In this document: piece after piece, positions 1-12,945 of the stretch
How positions within the stretch are numbered: position 1 is the stretch's first letter
Layout: each line of letters begins with the position of its first letter
NCBI GenBank assembly: GCA_029721435.1
Contig: CM056581.1
Location: 71,472,712-71,536,711 of the forward strand
Reading direction: 5' to 3'
DNA length: 64,000 nucleotides
From: Gymnothorax reevesii
Lineage: Eukaryota; Chordata; Actinopteri; Anguilliformes; Muraenidae
Notes under the pieces: generated by a model
Database searches by the model: none
Seen by the model: only the letters and a program-made list of their open reading frames with translations
What the model was told of the DNA's origin: nothing
Made by a program: the position numbers and the translations under genes

Positions 1-242
1 CATACAAGCAAATTGGACAAATTGCTGCCATATATGCAGTGCACAGTGATCTGAAGCATTTCCCAGCCCAGATACACGAACAGATTCACTTTCTGAGCTT
101 AAAACCCAGAAGAAGCGTGTTTTCATGAAAGAGCGTATGGAGACAATATCAGCGCTCTAGCTCGCTTCCTTAAGAAGATAGCAGCCAATTCACTCCTATT
201 TAGTGATACAGTGAAAATTCACTCATGTTTGTCACTTTCCCA

Positions 243-1652
243 CTGATTTACACACAGAATGAAAATTTTTGACATGCAGAAGTTAAAAAAAAGAAAGTTT
301 TTAAAAAAGTGTATATCTTCACTTCAGAGACTAATATTCACTTCCAATAGGCCATACAAGCACATTGGAAAAATTGGCGGCATATATGCAGTGCAACAGA
401 GATCTGAAGCATTTCCCAGGCCAGATACACGCAGAGATTCACATTCTGAGCTTAAAACCTCAAAGAAGCGTGTTTTCATGAAAGAGCGTATGGAGACAAT
501 ATCAGCGCTCTAGCTCGCTTCCCTAAGAAGATAGCAGCCAATTCACTCCTATTTAGTCATACAGTGAAAATTCACTCATGTTTGTCACTTTCCCACTGAT
601 TTACACACAGAATGAAAATTTTTGACATGCAGAAGTTAAAAAAAAGAAAGTTTTTAAAAAAGTGTATATCTTCACTTCAGAGACTCATATTCACTTCCAA
701 TAGGCCATAAAAACACATTGGAAAAATGGATGGCATATATGCAGTGCCACAGTGATCTGAAGCATTTCCCAGGCCAGATACACGCAGAGATTCACATTCT
801 GAGCTTAAAACCTCAAAGAAGCGTGTTTTCATGAAAGAGCGTATGGAGACAATATCAGCGCTCTAGCTCGCTTCCTTAAGAAGATAGAAGCCAATTCACT
901 CCTATTTAGTCATACAGTGAAAATTCACTCATGTTTGTCACTTTCCCACTGATTTACACACAGAATGAAAATTTTTGACACGCAGAAGTTAAAAAAAGAA
1001 AGTTTTTAAAAAAGTGTATATCTTCACTACAGAGACTCATATTCACTTCCAATAGGCCATAAAAACACATTGGAAAAATGGATGGCATATATGCAGTGCA
1101 ACAGTGATCTGAAGCATTTCCCAGGCCAGATACACGCAGAGATTCACATTCTGAGCTTAAAACCTCAAAGAAGCGTGTTTTCATGAAAGAGCGTATGGAG
1201 ACAATATCAGCGCTCTAGCTCGCTTCCTTAAGAAGATAGCAGCCAATTCACTCCTATTTAGTCATACAGTGAAAATTCACTCATGTTTGTCACTTTCCCA
1301 CTGATTTACACACGGATTGAAACGTTTTGACAAGCAGAAGTAAAAAAAAAGAAAGTTTTTAAAAAAGTGCATATCTTCACTTCAGAGACTCATATTCACT
1401 TCCAATAGGCCATACAAGCAAATTGGACAAATTGCTGCCATATATGCAGTGCACAGTGATCTGAAGCATTTCCCAGCCCAGATACACGAACAGATTCACT
1501 TTCTGAGCTTAAAACCCAGAAGAAGCGTGTTTTCATGAAAGAGCGTATGGAGACAATATCAGCGCTCTAGCTCGCTTCCTTAAGAAGATAGCAGCCAATT
1601 CACTCCTATTTAGTGATACAGTGAAAATTCACTCATGTTTGTCACTTTCCCA
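243..1652. repeat. Satellite block A-B-B-C (1.41 kb)
   Basis: Four monomers (243 A, 596 B, 949 B, 1301 C). The A and C monomers here are nearly identical to the partial C before and the A after (both C copies carry CCCAGAAG and TTAGTGATAC), so this looks like a 1,410-bp unit repeated at least at its edges. The B at 596 has TTCAG instead of TACAG, and the B at 949 has one A fewer in the poly-A run. Its C (1301) carries GAAACGTTTTG, a marker shared only with the C at 9065. Confidence 0.8.
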
Positions 1653-2005
1653 CTGATTTACACACAGAATGAAAATTTTTGACATGCAGAAGTTAAAAAA
1701 AAGAAAGTTTTTAAAAAAGTGTATATCTTCACTTCAGAGACTAATATTCACTTCCAATAGGCCATACAAGCACATTGGAAAAATTGGTGGCATATATGCA
1801 GTGCAACAGAGATCTGAAGCATTTCCCAGGCCAGATACACGCAGAGATTCACATTCTGAGCTTAAAACCTCAAAGAAGCGTGTTTTCATGAAAGAGCGTA
1901 TGGAGACAATATCAGCGCTCTAGCTCGCTTCCCTAAGAAGATAGCAGCCAATTCACTCCTATTTAGTCATACAGTGAAAATTCACTCATGTTTGTCACTT
2001 TCCCA
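1653..2005. repeat. Reference type-A satellite monomer
   Basis: This is an example of the A type. Its head reads CACACAGAATGAAAA. The middle has TTCAGAGACTAATATTC, then the diagnostic ACAAGCACATTGGAAAAATTGG and GCAACAGAGATC. A type-A monomer is open for 84 codons on the plus strand from the ATG at its head (1669-1923 here). This is probably passive: the frame is lost with a one-base change in the poly-A run (as at 44,431) and there is no conserved coding context. A monomers nearly always follow a C monomer. Confidence 0.9.
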
Positions 2006-2358
2006 CTGATTTACACACAGAATGAAAATTTTTGACATGCAGAAGTTAAAAAAAAGAAAGTTTTTAAAAAAGTGTATATCTTCACTACAGAGACTCATAT
2101 TCACTTCCAATAGGCCATAAAAACACATTGGAAAAATGGATGGCATATATGCAGTGCCACAGTGATCTGAAGCATTTCCCAGGCCAGATACACGCAGAGA
2201 TTCACATTCTGAGCTTAAAACCTCAAAGAAGCGTGTTTTCATGAAAGAGCGTATGGAGACAATATCAGCGCTCTAGCTCGCTTCCTTAAGAAGATAGAAG
2301 CCAATTCACTCCTATTTAGTCATACAGTGAAAATTCACTCATGTTTGTCACTTTCCCA
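2006..2358. repeat. Reference type-B satellite monomer
   Basis: This is an example of the commonest type. Its head is like A (CACACAGAATGAAAA), followed by CTACAGAGACTCATATTC, the diagnostic AAAAACACATTGGAAAAATGGATGG, and GTGATCTGAAG instead of A's GAGATCTGAAG. B monomers are open for 86 codons on the minus strand. Where TACAG is TTCAG (monomers at 596 and 19,297) or the poly-A length changes (949, 42,668), that frame is broken, so it does not look selected. This particular copy carries GCCACAG instead of GCAACAG, a marker shared with the monomers at 596, 25,642, 26,701 and 38,081. Confidence 0.9.
2143..2152. repeat. 10-bp perfect palindrome in the monomer (example)
   Basis: GCATATATGC is its own reverse complement and occurs in nearly every A and B monomer at the same place; C monomers have CCATATATGC, which loses the outer pair, and the monomers at 27,407 and 38,787 have GCATATGTGC. 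A second short inverted repeat, GTGAA-AA-TTCAC, lies at 1974-1985 and recurs each period. Short dyads plus phased A-tracts (A8 at 2048-2055) are common in satellites. No CENP-B-box-like motif was seen in the monomer. Confidence 0.6.
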
Positions 2359-4476
2359 CTGATTTACACACAGAATGAAAATTTTTGACACGCAGAAGTT
2401 AAAAAAAAGAAAGTTTTTAAAAAAGTGTATATCTTCACTACAGAGACTCATATTCACTTCCAATAGGCCATAAAAACACATTGGAAAAATGGATGGCATA
2501 TATGCAGTGCAACAGTGATCTGAAGCATTTCCCAGGCCAGATACACGCAGAGATTCACATTCTGAGCTTAAAACCTCAAAGAAGCGTGTTTTCATGAAAG
2601 AGCGTATGGAGACAATATCAGCGCTCTAGCTCGCTTCCTTAAGAAGATAGCAGCCAATTCACTCCTATTTACTCATACAGTGAAAATTCACTCATGTTTG
2701 TCACTTTCCCACTGATTTACACACGGATTAAAACTTTTTGTCATGCAGAAGTTAAAAAAAAGAAAGTTTTTAAAAAAGTGTATATCTTCACTACAGAGAC
2801 TCATATTCACTTCCAATAGGCCATAAAAACACATTGGAAAAATGGATGGCATATATGCAGTGCAACAGTGATCTGAAGCATTTCCCAGGCCAGATACACG
2901 CAGAGATTCACATTCTGAGCTTAAAACCTCAAAGAAGCGTGTTTTCATGAAAGAGCGTATGGAGACAATATCAGCGCTCTAGCTCGCTTCCCTAAGAAGA
3001 TAGCAGCCAATTCACTCCTATTTAGTCATACAGTGAAAATTCACTCATGTTTGTCACTTTCCCACTGATTTACACACAGAATGAAAATTTTTGACATGCA
3101 GAAGTTAAAAAAAAGAAAGTTTTTAAAAAAGTGTATATCTTCACTACAGAGACTCATATTCACTTCCAATAGGCCATAAAAACACATTGGAAAAATGGAT
3201 GGCATATATGCAGTGCAACAGTGATCTGAAGCATTTCCCAGGCCAGATACACGCAGAGATTCACATTCTGAGCTTAAAACCTCAAAGAAGCGTGTTTTCA
3301 TGAAAGAGCGTATGGAGACAATATCAGCGCTCTAGCTCGCTTCCTTAAGAAGATAGAAGCCAATTCACTCCTATTTAGTCATACAGTGAAAATTCACTCA
3401 TGTTTGTCACTTTCCCACTGATTTACACACAGAATGAAAATTTTTGACATGCAGAAGTTAAAAAAAAGAAAGTTTTTAAAAAAGTGTATATCTTCACTAC
3501 AGAGACTCATATTCACTTCCAATAGGCCATAAAAACACATTGGAAAAATGGATGGCATATATGCAGTGCAACAGTGATCTGAAGCATTTCCCAGGCCAGA
3601 TACACGCAGAGATTCACATTCTGAGCTTAAAACCTCAAAGAAGCGTGTTTTCATGAAAGAGCGTATGGAGACAATATCAGCGCTCTAGCTCGCTTCCTTA
3701 AGAAGATAGAAGCCAATTCACTCCTATTTAGTCATACAGTGAAAATTCACTCATGTTTGTCACTTTCCCACTGATTTACACACAGAATGAAAATTTTTGA
3801 CACGCAGAAGTTAAAAAAAAGAAAGTTTTTAAAAAAGTGTATATCTTCACTACAGAGACTCATATTCACTTCCAATAGGCCATAAAAACACATTGGAAAA
3901 ATGGATGGCATATATGCAGTGCAACAGTGATCTGAAGCATTTCCCAGGCCAGATACACGCAGAGATTCACATTCTGAGCTTAAAACCTCAAAGAAGCGTG
4001 TTTTCATGAAAGAGCGTATGGAGGCAATATCAGCGCTCTAGCTCGCTTCCTTAAGAAGATAGCAGCCAATTCACTCCTATTTACTCATACAGTGAAAATT
4101 CACTCATGTTTGTCACTTTCCCACTGATTTACACACAGAATGAAAATTTTTGACACGCAGAAGTTAAAAAAAAGAAAGTTTTTCAAAAAGTGTATATCTT
4201 CACTACAGAGACTCATATTCACTTCCAATAGGCCATAAAAACACATTGGAAAAATGGATGGCATATATGCAGTGCAACAGTGATCTGAAGCATTTCCCAG
4301 GCCAGATACACGCAGAGATTCACATTCTGAGCTTAAAACCTCAAAGAAGCGTGTTTTCATGAAAGAGCGTATGGAGACAATATCAGCGCTCTAGCTCGCT
4401 TCCTTAAGAAGATAGCAGCCAATTCACTCCTATTTAGTCATACAGTGAAAATTCACTCATGTTTGTCACTTTCCCA

Positions 4477-4828
4477 CTGATTTACACACGGATTGAAACT
4501 TTTTGACAAGCAGAAGTAAAAAAAAAGAAAGTTTTTAAAAAAGTGCATATCTTCACTTCAGAGACTCATATTCACTTCCAATAGGCCATACAAGCAAATT
4601 GGACAAATTGCTGCCATCTATGCAGTGCACAGTGATCTGAAGCATTTCCCAGCCCAGATACACGAACAGATTCACTTTCTGAGCTTAAAACCTAGAAGAA
4701 GCGTGTTTTCATGAAAGAGCGTATGGAGACAATATCAGCGCTCTAGCTCGCTTCCTTAAGAAGATAGCAGCCAATTCACTCCTATTTAGTCATACAGTGA
4801 AAATTCACTCATGTTTGTCACTTTCCCA
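4477..4828. repeat. Reference type-C satellite monomer
   Basis: This is an example of the C type, the most divergent class. The head is CACACGGATTGAAAC...GACAAGCAGAAGTAAAAA, followed by GTGCATATC, AAATTGGACAAATTGCTGCC, a deletion giving GTGCACAGTG, then CCCAGCCCAGATACACGAACAG and CCTAGAAGAAG. Two subtypes occur. One has CCTAGAAG with TTAGTCATAC (as here). The other has CCCAGAAG with TTAGTGATAC and is found at the start of the window, at 1301, 9065, 12594, 15417, 17181, 21414 and 63130. C has no long open frame in most copies. Confidence 0.9.
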
Positions 4829-7800
4829 CTGATTTACACACAGAATGAAAATTTTTGACATGCAGAAGTTAAAAAAAAAAAAGTTTTTAAAAAAGTGTAT
4901 ATCTTCACTTCAGAGACTAATATTCACTTCCAATAGGCCATACAAGCACATTGGAAAAATGGATGGCATATATGCAGTGCAACAGAGATCTGAAGCATTT
5001 CCCAGGCCTGATACACGCAGAGATTCACATTCTGAGCTTAAAACCTCAAAGAAGCGTGTTTTCATGAAAGAGCGTATGGAGACAATATCAGCGCTCTAGC
5101 TCGCTTCCCTAAGAAGATAGCAGCCAATTCACTCCTATTTAGTCATACAGTGAAAATTCACTCATGTTTGTCACTTTCCCACTGATTTACACACAGAATG
5201 AAAATTTTTGACATGCAGAAGTTAAAAAAAAAGAAAGTTTTTAAAAAAGTGTATATCTTCACTCCAGAGACTCATATTCACTTCCAATAGGCCATAAAAA
5301 CACATTGGAAAAATGGATGGCATATATGCAGTGCAACAGTGATCTGAAGCATTTCCCAGGCCAGATACACGCAGAGATTCACATTCTGAGCTTAAAACCT
5401 CAAAGAAGCGTGTTTTCATGAAAGAGCGTATGGAGACAATATCAGCGCTCTAGCTCGCTTCCTTAAGAAGATAGAAGCCAATTCACTCCTATTTAGTCAT
5501 ACAGTGAAAATTCACTCATGTTTGTCACTTTCCCACTGATTTACACACAGAATGAAAATTTTTGACACGCAGAAGTTAAAAAAAAGAAAGTTTTTAAAAA
5601 AGTGTATATCTTCACTACAGAGACTCATATTCACTTCCAATAGGCCATAAAAACACATTGGAAAAATGGATGGCATATATGCAGTGCAACAGTGATCTGA
5701 AGCATTTCCCAGGCCAGATACACGCAGAGATTCACATTCTGAGCTTAAAACCTCAAAGAAGCGTGTTTTCATTAAAGAGCGTATGGAGACAATATCAGCG
5801 CTCTAGCTCGCTTCCCTAAGAAGATAGCAGCCAATTCACTCCTATTTAGTCATACAGTGAAAATTCACTCATGTTTGTCACTTTCCCACTGATTTACACA
5901 CAGAATGAAAATTTTTGACATGCAGAAGTTAAAAAAAAGAAAGTTTTTAAAAAAGTGTATATCTTCACTACAGAGACTCATATTCACTTCCAATAGGCCA
6001 TAAAAACACATTGGAAAAATGGATGGCATATATGCAGTGCAACAGTGATCTGAAGCATTTCCCAGGCCAGATACACGCAGAGATTCACATTCTGAGCTTA
6101 AAACCTCAAAGAAGCGTGTTTTCATTAAAGAGCGTATGGAGACAATATCAGCGCTCTAGCTCGCTTCCCTAAGAAGATAGCAGCCAATTCACTCCTATTT
6201 AGTCATACAGTGAAAATTCACTCATGTTTGTCACTTTCCCACTGATTTACACACAGAATGAAAATTTTTGACATGCAGAAGTTAAAAAAAAGAAAGTTTT
6301 TAAAAAAGTGTATATCTTCACTACAGAGACTCATATTCACTTCCAATAGGCCATAAAAACACATTGGAAAAATGGATGGCATATATGCAGTGCACCAGTG
6401 ATCTGAAGCATTTCCCAGGCCAGATACACGCAGAGATTCACATTCTGAGCTTAAAACCTCAAAGAAGCGTGTTTTCATGAAAGAGCGTATGGAGACAATA
6501 TCAGCGCTCTAGCTCGCTTCCTTAAGAAGATAGAAGCCAATTCACTCCTATTTAGTCATACAGTGAAAATTCACTCATGTTTGTCACTTTCCCACTGATT
6601 TACACACAGAATGAAAATTTTTGACATGCAGAAGTTAAAAAAAAGAAAGTTTTTAAAAAAGTGTATATCTTCACTACAGAGACTCATATTCACTTCCAAT
6701 AGGCCATAAAAACACATTGGAAAAATGGATGGCATATATGCAGTGCAACAGTGATCTGAAGCATTTCCCAGGCCAGATACACGCAGAGATTCACATTCTG
6801 AGCTTAAAACCTCAAAGAAGCGTGTTTTCATGAAAGAGCGTATGGAGACAATATCAGCGCTCTAGCTCGCTTCCTTAAGAAGATAGAAGCCAATTCACTC
6901 CTATTTAGTCATACAGTGAAAATTCACTCATGTTTGTCACTTTCCCACTGATTTACACACAGAATGAAAATTTTTGACACGCAGAAGTTAAAAAAAAGAA
7001 AGTTTTTAAAAAAGTGTATATCTTCACTACAGAGACTCATATTCACTTCCAATAGGCCATAAAAACACATTGGAAAAATGGATGGCATATATGCAGTGCA
7101 ACAGTGATCTGAAGCATTTCCCAGGCCAGATACACGCAGAGATTCACATTCTGAGCTTAAAATCTCAAAGAAGCGTGTTTTCATGAAAGAGCGTATGGAG
7201 ACAATATCAGCGCTCTAGCTCGCTTCCTTAAGAAGATAGCAGCCAATTCACTCCTATTTAGTCATACAGTGAAAATTCACTCATGTTTGTCACTTTCCCA
7301 CTGATTTACACACGGATTGAAACTTTTTGACAAGCAGAAGTAAAAAAAAAGAAAGTTTTTAAAAAAGTGCATATCTTCACTTCAGAGACTCATATTCACT
7401 TCCAATAGGCCATACAAGCAAATTGGACAAATTGCTGCCATATATGCAGTGCACAGTGATCTGAAGCATTTCCCAGCCCAGATACACGAACAGATTCACT
7501 TTCTGAGCTTAAAACCTAGAAGAAGCGTGTTTTCATGAAAGAGCGTATGGAGACAATATCAGCGCTCTAGCTCGCTTCCTTAAGAAGATAGCAGCCAATT
7601 CACTCCTATTTAGTCATACAGTGAAAATTCACTCATGTTTGTCACTTTCCCACTGATTTACACACAGAATGAAAATTTTTGACATGCAGAAGTTAAAAAA
7701 AAGAAAGTTTTTAAAAAAGTGTATATCTTCACTCCAGAGACTCATATTCACTTCCAATAGGCCATAAAAACACATTGGAAAAATGGATGGCATATATGCA

Positions 7801-8711
7801 GTGCAACAGTGATCTGAAGCATTTCCCAGGCCAGATACACGCAGAGATTCACATTCTGAGCTTAAAACCTCAAAGAAGCGTGTTTTCATGAAAGATCGTA
7901 TGGAGACAATATCAGCGCTCTAGCTCGCTTCCTTAAGAAGATAGAAGCCAATTCACTCCTATTTAGTCATACAGTGAAAATTCACTCATGTTTGTCACTT
8001 TCCCACTGATTTACACACAGAATGAAAATTTTTGACATGCAGAAGTTAAAAAAAAGAAAGTTTTTAAAAAAGTGTATATCTTCACTACAGAGACTCATAT
8101 TCACTTCCAATAGGCCATAAAAACACATTGGAAAAATGGATGGCATATATGCAGTGCAACAGTGATCTGAAGCATTTCCCAGGCCAGATACACGCAGAGA
8201 TTCACATTCTGAGCTTAAAACCTCAAAGAAGCGTGTTTTCATGAAAGAGCGTATGGAGACAATATCAGCGCTCTAGCTCGCTTCCTTAAGAAGATAGAAG
8301 CCAATTCACTCCTATTTAGTCATACAGTGAAAATTCACTCATGTTTGTCACTTTCCCACTGATTTACACACAGAATGAAAATTTTTGACACGCAGAAGTT
8401 AAAAAAAAGAAAGTTTTTAAAAAAGTGTATATCTTCACTACAGAGACTCATATTCACTTCCAATAGGCCATAAAAACACATTGGAAAAATGGATGGCATA
8501 TATGCAGTGCAACAGTGATCTGAAGCATTTCCCAGGCCAGATACACGCAGAGATTCACATTCTGAGCTTAAAACCTCAAAGAAGCGTGTTTTCATGAAAG
8601 AACGTATGGAGACAATATCAGCGCTCTAGCTCGCTTCCTTAAGAAGATAGCAGCCAATTCACTCCTATTTACTCATACAGTGAAAATTCACTCATGTTTG
8701 TCACTTTCCCA

Positions 8712-9064
8712 CTGATTTACACACGGATTGAAACTTTTTGACATGCAGAAGTTAAAAAAAAGAAAGTTTTTAAAAAAGTGTATATCTTCACTACAGAGAC
8801 TCATATTCACTTCCAATAGGCGATAAAAACACATTGGAAAAATGGATGGCATATATGCAGTGCAACAGTGATCTGAAGCATTTCCCAGGCCAGATACACG
8901 CAGAGATTCACATTCTGAGCTTAAAACCTCAAAGAAGCGTGTTTTCATGAAAGAGCGTATGGAGACAATATCAGCGCTCTAGCTCGCTTCCGAAAGAAGA
9001 TAGCAGCCAATTCACTCCTATTTAGTCATACAGTGAAAATTCACTCATGTTTGTCACTTTCCCA
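8712..9064. repeat. Type-B' monomer: B body with C-like head
   Basis: The head is CACACGGATTGAAAC, as in C, but with GACATG rather than GACAAG; the rest of the monomer is B. It is preceded by TTTACTCATAC instead of TTTAGTCATAC. The same subtype occurs at 12,241, 15,064, 16,828, 21,061 and (with TTTACTAATAC) 62,777, in each case directly before a C monomer. A related head (GGATTAAAAC...GTCATG) occurs at 2712 and 10,123 inside B runs. It looks like an old recombinant between C and B that has been re-amplified. Confidence 0.8.
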
Positions 9065-9416
9065 CTGATTTACACACGGATTGAAACGTTTTGACAAGCA
9101 GAAGTAAAAAAAAAGAAAGTTTTTAAAAAAGTGCATATCTTCACTTCAGAGACTCATATTCACTTCCAATAGGCCATACAAGCAAATTGGACAAATTGCT
9201 GCCATATATGCAGTGCACAGTGATCTGAAGCATTTCCCAGCCCAGATACACGAACAGATTCACTTTCTGAGCTTAAAACCCAGAAGAAGCGTGTTTTCAT
9301 GAAAGAGCGTATGGAGACAATATCAGCGCTCTAGCTCGCTTCCTTAAGAAGATAGCAGCCAATTCACTCCTATTTAGTGATACAGTGAAAATTCACTCAT
9401 GTTTGTCACTTTCCCA

Positions 9417-12400
9417 CTGATTTACACACAGAATGAAAATTTTTGACATGCAGAAGTTAAAAAAAAGAAAGTTTTTAAAAAAGTGTATATCTTCACTTCA
9501 GAGACTAATATTCACTTCCAATAGGCCATACAAGCACATTGGAAAAATTGGTGGCATATATGCAGTGCAACAGAGATCTGAAGCATTTCCCAGGCCAGAT
9601 ACACGCAGAGATTCACATTCTGAGCTTAAAACCTCAAAGAAGCGTGTTTTCATGAAAGAGCGTATGGAGACAATATCAGCGCTCTAGCTCGCTTCCTTAA
9701 GAAGATAGAAGCCAATTCACTCCTATTTAGTCATACAGTGAAAATTCACTCATGTTTGTCACTTTCCCACTGATTTACACACAGAATGAAAATTTTTGAC
9801 ACGCAGAAGTTAAAAAAAAGAAAGTTTTTAAAAAAGTGTATATCTTCACTACAGAGACTCATATTCACTTCCAATAGGCCATAAAAACACATTGGAAAAA
9901 TGGATGGCATATATGCAGTGCAACAGTGATCTGAAGCATTTCCCAGGCCAGATACACGCAGAGATTCACATTCTGAGCTTAAAACCTCAAAGAAGCGTGT
10001 TTTCATGAAAGAGCGTATGGAGACAATATCAGCGCTCTAGCTCGCTTCCTTAAGAAGATAGCAGCCAATTCACTCCTATTTACTCATACAGTGAAAATTC
10101 ACTCATGTTTGTCACTTTCCCACTGATTTACACACGGATTAAAACTTTTTGTCATGCAGAAGTTAAAAAAAAGAAAGTTTTTAAAAAAGTGTATATCTTC
10201 ACTACAGAGACTCATATTCACTTCCAATAGGCCATAAAAACACATTGGAAAAATGGATGGCATATATGCAGTGCAACAGTGATCTGAAGCATTTCCCAGG
10301 CCAGATACACGCAGAGATTCACATTCTGAGCTTAAAACCTCAAAGAAGCGTGTTTTCATGAAAGAGCGTATGGAGACAATATCAGCGCTCTAGCTCGCTT
10401 CCCGAAGAAGATAGCAGCCAATTCACTCCTATTTAGTCATACAGTGAAAATTCACTCATGTTTGTCACTTTCCCACTGATTTACACACAGAATGAAAATT
10501 TTTGACATGCAGAAGTTAAAAAAAAGAAAGTTTTTAAAAAAGTGTATATCTTCACTACAGAGACTCATATTCACTTCCAATAGGCCATAAAAACACATTG
10601 GAAAAATGGATGGCATATATGCAGTGCAACAGTGATCTGAAGCATTTCCCAGGCCAGATACACGCAGAGATTCACATTCTGAGCTTAAAACCTCAAAGAA
10701 GCGTGTTTTCATGAAAGAGCGTATGGAGACAATATCAGCGCTCTAGCTCGCTTCCTTAAGAAGATAGAAGCCAATTCACTCCTATTTAGTCATACAGTGA
10801 AAATTCACTCATGTTTGTCACTTTCCCACTGATTTACACACAGAATGAAAATTTTTGACATGCAGAAGTTAAAAAAAAGAAAGTTTTTAAAAAAGTGTAT
10901 ATCTTCACTACAGAGACTCATATTCACTTCCAATAGGCCATAAAAACACATTGGAAAAATGGATGGCATATATGCAGTGCAACAGTGATCTGAAGCATTT
11001 CCCAGGCCAGATACACGCAGAGATTCACATTCTGAGCTTAAAACCTCAAAGAAGCGTGTTTTCATGAAAGAGCGTATGGAGACAATATCAGCGCTCTAGC
11101 TCGCTTCCTTAAGAAGATAGAAGCCAATTCACTCCTATTTAGTCATACAGTGAAAATTCACTCATGTTTGTCACTTTCCCACTGATTTACACACAGAATG
11201 AAAATTTTTGACACGCAGAAGTTAAAAAAAAGAAAGTTTTTAAAAAAGTGTATATCTTCACTACAGAGACTCATATTCACTTCCAATAGGCCATAAAAAC
11301 ACATTGGAAAAATGGATGGCATATATGCAGTGCAACAGTGATCTGAAGCATTTCCCAGGCCTGATACACGCAGAGATTCACATTCTGAGCTTAAAACCTC
11401 AAAGAAGCGTGTTTTCATGAAAGAGCGTATGGAGACAATATCAGCGCTCTAGCTCGCTTCCCTAAGAAGATAGCAGCCAATTCACTCCTATTTAGTCATA
11501 CAGTGAAAATTCACTCATGTTTGTCACTTTCCCACTGATTTACACACAGAATGAAAATTTTTGACATGCAGAAGTTAAAAAAAAGAAAGTTTTTAAAAAA
11601 GTGTATATCTTCACTACAGAGACTCATATTCACTTCCAATAGGCCATAAAAACACATTGGAAAAATGGATGGCATATATGCAGTGCAACAGTGATCTGAA
11701 GCATTTCCCAGGCCAGATACACGCAGAGATTCACATTCTGAGCTTAAAACCTCAAAGAAGCGTGTTTTCATGAAAGATCGTATGGAGACAATATCAGCGC
11801 TCTAGCTCGCTTCCTTAAGAAGATAGAAGCCAATTCACTCCTATTTAGTCATACAGTGAAAATTCACTCATGTTTGTCACTTTCCCACTGATTTACACAC
11901 AGAATGAAAATTTTTGACATGCAGAAGTTAAAAAAAAGAAAGTTTTTAAAAAAGTGTATATCTTCACTACAGAGACTCATATTCACTTCCAATAGGCCAT
12001 AAAAACACATTGGAAAAATGGATGGCATATATGCAGTGCAACAGTGATCTGAAGCATTTCCCAGGCCAGATACACGCAGAGATTCACATTCTGAGCTTAA
12101 AACCTCAAAGAAGCGTGTTTTCATGAAAGAGCGTATGGAGACAATATCAGCGCTCTAGCTCGCTTCCTTAAGAAGATAGAAGCCAATTCACTCCTATTTA
12201 CTCATACAGTGAAAATTCACTCATGTTTGTCACTTTCCCACTGATTTACACACGGATTGAAACTTTTTGACATGCAGAAGTTAAAAAAAAGAAAGTTTTT
12301 AAAAAAGTGTATATCTTCACTACAGAGACTCATATTCACTTCCAATAGGCCATAAAAACACATTGGAAAAATGGATGGCATATATGCAGTGCAACAGTGA

Positions 12401-12945
12401 TCTGAAGCATTTCCCAGGCCAGATACACGCAGAGATTCACATTCTGAGCTTAAAACCTCAAAGAAGCGTGTTTTCATGAAAGAGCGTATGGAGACAATAT
12501 CAGCGCTCTAGCTCGCTTCCTTAAGAAGATAGCAGCCAATTCACTCCTATTTAGTCATACAGTGAAAATTCACTCATGTTTGTCACTTTCCCACTGATTT
12601 ACACACGGATTGAAACTTTTTGACAAGCAGAAGTAAAAAAAACGAAAGTTTTTAAAAAAGTGCATATCTTCACTTCAGAGACTCATATTCACTTCCAATA
12701 GGCCATACAAGCAAATTGGACAAATTGCTGCCATATATGCAGTGCACAGTGATCTGAAGCATTTCCCAGCCCAGATACACGAACAGATTCACTTTCTGAG
12801 CTTAAAACCCAGAAGAAGCGTGTTTTCATGAAAGAGCGTATGGAGACAATATCAGCGCTCTAGCTCGCTTCCTTAAGAAGATAGCAGCCAATTCACTCCT
12901 ATTTAGTGATACAGTGAAAATTCACTCATGTTTGTCACTTTCCCA
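9417..12945. repeat. Satellite block A+8B+C, longest B run
   Basis: This holds the longest uninterrupted run of B monomers in the window (9770 to 12,241). The monomers at 9770-11,534 repeat the variant order seen at 2359-4123 (GACACG head, then GGATTAAAAC head, then two GACATG heads, then GACACG), so this stretch and 2.36-4.12 kb share a five-monomer ancestor. The block ends in B'-C, and the C carries an AAACGAAAG change shared with C at 15,417, 17,181 and 21,414. Confidence 0.8.

Larger units (their letters stand above)
1653..9416. repeat. Satellite blocks with long B runs
   Basis: Order is A+7B+C (1653-4828), A+6B+C (4829-7652) and 4B+C (7653-9416). The C at 7301 is followed directly by a B, one of the few exceptions to the C-then-A rule. 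B monomers here alternate between GACATGCAG and GACACGCAG in the head, giving short runs of shared variants that suggest local two- and three-monomer duplications (for example 3065/3418 followed by 3771). The B monomers at 5182 and 7653 share CTCCAGAGAC. Confidence 0.85.

Noticed and set aside
259..513. Repeated 84-codon plus-strand ORF in A monomers as a small protein family
   Set aside because: It is a by-product of a conserved tandem repeat. The frame is lost by single-base changes in the poly-A run, is absent in C and most B monomers, and the 353-bp period does not keep frame.
1..2000. CRISPR-like array
   Set aside because: The repeats are about 353 bp with no unique spacers between short direct repeats; this is a eukaryotic satellite.
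1982..2242. Repeated 86-codon minus-strand ORF in B monomers (Cys- and Phe-rich)
   Set aside because: Same reason. It overlaps the plus-strand frame of the same sequence, is broken in several B copies, and has no visible promoter or start context.
2006..2358. CENP-B-box or tRNA-derived origin of the satellite
   Set aside because: No TTCGnnnnAnnCGGG-like motif and no A-box/B-box pair were seen on either strand of the monomer.
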